Source of the DNA: Agrobacterium tumefaciens
Lineage (GTDB): Bacteria > Pseudomonadota > Alphaproteobacteria > Rhizobiales > Rhizobiaceae
Assembly: GCF_005221325.1 (NCBI RefSeq)
Contig: NZ_CP039889.1
Coordinates: 2,237,326 to 2,301,325, forward strand
Length of the DNA stretch: 64,000 nt
Direction of reading: 5' to 3'
The position numbers were made by a program, and so were the translations under genes. Below the pieces are notes generated by a model that was given only the letters and a program-made list of their open reading frames with translations, was not told where the DNA came from and searched no databases. Shown in pieces: positions 62,738-64,000 of the stretch. Positions within the stretch are counted from its first letter, which is position 1. Each line of letters starts with the position of its first letter.

Positions 62738-62750
62738 GTAAGCGTCCGGT
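62738..62750. repeat. IS66-type terminal sequence, second copy
   Basis: GTAAGCGTCCGGT, identical to 62071-62083 and in the same orientation, adjacent to the 62.6-kb TnpC remnant. Confidence 0.45.
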
Positions 62751-62835
62751 TAACTGATTTTCCAGACATGGGATGGCATTTTCTGAGTCTGCGATGCTAG
62801 AGTAACAACTTCGGCGTGAAGGGGTTGGGCTTTTG

Positions 62836-63192
62836 ATGCGTGCAATTGTTTTGCTTCTGGTCGGGGCTATTGCAACGCCGAGCTACGGTCAAAGTTCAGC
62901 GGAACTTGGACCCAATTCAGACGAGCATCCTTTCCAGTGTGGAGCGGCCTTTGCGATCATGGCAAAGGTTTATCAGGAAGTTGGCGACGCCAAGAAATCC
63001 GCAGGCTACCAAACAAAATTCGACAAGCTAGGTGCTCAGGCGGAAGGCATTTTCGAGCAATCTCAGCGATCTAAAAGCGATGCAGAAGCCTACATGCAAA
63101 AGCATGTAGATTCCTTGGCCGCTATTGCTGAGAAAGATGCCGCGCTTGTGATTAATTTTGCCCGACGTTGCGACCAGCGATTTCCTGGCTAG
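62836..63192 (+). CDS. Secreted hypothetical protein (118 aa)
   Basis: The protein opens with a signal peptide ([20 protein letters not shown]). The mature part of about 98 residues is mainly helical and acidic, with two Cys (FQCGAAF and ARRCDQRF) that could form a disulfide. I chose ATG 62836 rather than the TTG just before it. Its stop lies at the edge of the IS66 fragment that follows. Function unknown; similar small periplasmic proteins are common in rhizobia. Confidence 0.7.
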   Translation: MRAIVLLLVGAIATPSYGQSSAELGPNSDEHPFQCGAAFAIMAKVYQEVGDAKKSAGYQTKFDKLGAQAEGIFEQSQRSKSDAEAYMQKHVDSLAAIAEKDAALVINFARRCDQRFPG

Positions 63193-63456
63193 GTGGGTTG
63201 GCTGCAATGTTCCACGGCAATAGCTTGCCGATTTCATTGATCCGATGATCGGCAATTCGGGTAAGGACGTACCGTAGGTAAGCCTCCGGATCGAGACCGT
63301 TAAGCTTTGCAGTTTCGATCAACGACAGAATGGTAGCGGCCCGTTCACCCCCCTTGTTCGATCCGGCGAACAGCCAATTCTTGCGTCCGAGCGCAATGGG
63401 CCGGATCGCTCGTTCAGCAGCATTATTGTCGATCTCGATACTACCGTCACCAAGGA
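63193..63456 (-). pseudogene. IS66-family transposase TnpC, C-terminal fragment
   Basis: The minus strand reads [20 protein letters not shown], then [20 protein letters not shown] and [20 protein letters not shown], ending near [12 protein letters not shown]. This is the conserved C-terminal region of IS66 TnpC, including the catalytic Glu-containing NAAER segment. Upstream of GDGS the frame is disturbed and the rest of the gene is missing. It lies about 400 bp from the telomere-like palindrome. Confidence 0.88.
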
Positions 63457-63480
63457 AACGGCAGCGCGATGTCCATCGCC

Positions 63481-63870
63481 AACGGAGCGTTGGGATTTGA
63501 TTGTCAGCGCGCTTCAGGATGTGTGTTTTTGGAATTTTTTGCTAATTTTAATTCAATTAATACATATATTATTATATTTATACTTTAAGCATGGAATTAA
63601 TTACTAGTTGTAGACTGAAGTAAATGATCGAGTGGTGTGGCGCGATTGAGTTATGGTGGGGGAGGATTGGTGATGAGCATATCATTTTCTTGGGATTTAG
63701 CAAAAAATATAAATTATTGTAAGTGCACCATTATTGAGGGAAAGGTAAGGAACTTGATTGGCGGAGTTTGCTTGATTAACAGGCGGGCAATTTTGGCTAT
63801 TATAAACAGGCAATTTTATATATGTTTTTTATAAGGCGAGCGAGTTATTTATAGGTGAAACTGAGAGGAA
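63481..63870. other. AT-rich subtelomeric stretch
   Basis: About 390 bp, strongly AT-rich (notably 63531-63610) in contrast to the GC-rich replicon, between the IS66 fragment and the terminal palindrome. A 65-residue frame at 63637-63834 has no ribosome site or family and is not called. AT-rich spacers next to hairpin ends are expected where a protelomerase acts. Confidence 0.6.
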
Positions 63871-64000
63871 TCTGATTGGAAGGTGGTTGAAAAGGCGATG
63901 GAAATTGATGGCGATCAATCGTAATAACAATATCATGATATTGTTATTACGATTGATCGCCATCAATTTCCATCGCCTTTTCAACCACCTTCCAATCAGA
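63871..64000. repeat. Perfect 130-bp palindrome: probable hairpin telomere of a linear replicon
   Basis: Bases 63871-63935 are the exact reverse complement of 63936-64000, with no mismatch and no loop; the centre is TATCATGATA at 63931-63940. The palindrome reaches the last base of the window and may extend further. A covalently closed hairpin end, read through by the sequencer, gives exactly this pattern. Linear chromids of Agrobacterium species end in hairpins made by the protelomerase TelA, and the TCATGA centre agrees with what I remember of its target. Confidence 0.8.

Noticed and set aside
63637..63834. 65-aa frame in the AT-rich end region
   Set aside because: No convincing ribosome site or family; translation looks like random AT-rich sequence.

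Overview
The window looks like the end of the linear secondary chromosome (chromid) of an Agrobacterium-type member of the Rhizobiaceae. The reasons are a Ti-plasmid-type TraA relaxase with a matching oriT, rhizobial IS21/IS3/IS630/IS66 elements, and a perfect 130-bp palindrome that closes the window at 63871-64000. That palindrome is what an assembler produces when it reads round a covalently closed hairpin telomere. No rRNA, tRNA or CRISPR was recognised.

Layout. 0-0.35 kb: tail of an RTX protein cut by the window edge. 1-2.6 kb: CPA1 Na+/H+ antiporter. 2.6-15.1 kb (minus strand): one tightly packed operon, read from 15.1 kb down. It encodes a Tat-exported solute-binding protein, two permeases, a double-ATPase subunit, a DeoR regulator, an M20 amidase/carbamoylase, two choline-kinase-like phosphotransferases, an inositol-monophosphatase-like phosphatase and B12-dependent ethanolamine ammonia-lyase (EutB, EutC). 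This reads as uptake and breakdown of an ethanolamine-containing compound. 15.7-17.8 kb: a 69-aa peptide followed by a B12-binding radical SAM enzyme of the RiPP-maturation type, then a 545-aa secreted protein of unknown function. 20-23 kb: an IS21-family element that truncates an IS630 transposase.

23.1-37.2 kb is the most striking region. It holds a HlyC-type lysine acyltransferase, a 175-aa protein of unknown function, a 3302-aa protein and a type I exporter pair (PrtD-type ABC protein and HlyD-type adaptor). The giant protein has an N-terminal PIN-nuclease-like domain, then a Hint self-processing domain, then a hydrophobic Gly-rich region and over 2000 residues of RTX and linker repeats. 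I read this as an acylated RTX effector whose nuclease-like head could be cut off by the Hint domain. The 175-aa protein is a candidate immunity protein or chaperone. This is inference from order and motifs.

37.4-40 kb: a GntR/FCD regulator divergent from a C39-like papain-fold protein and a D-Ala-D-Ala ligase homologue. 40.1-41.1 kb: a frameshifted AbiEii-type nucleotidyltransferase. 41.3-42.7 kb: a complete IS3-family element with a 5-bp target duplication. 42.8-45.3 kb: small membrane or secreted hypothetical proteins. 45.6-49.3 kb: TraA and its oriT, without other tra genes.

49.4-64 kb is a subtelomeric patchwork. It contains a SnoaL-like protein, a nucleotidyltransferase with an elaborate repeated promoter, a P-loop kinase, an RHH protein, an SDR/MerR pair and many whole or broken toxin-antitoxin genes (AbrB-VapC, HipBA twice, HigBA). 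Fragments of IS21, IS66 and an NYN-domain gene lie among them, ending in an AT-rich stretch and the telomeric palindrome.
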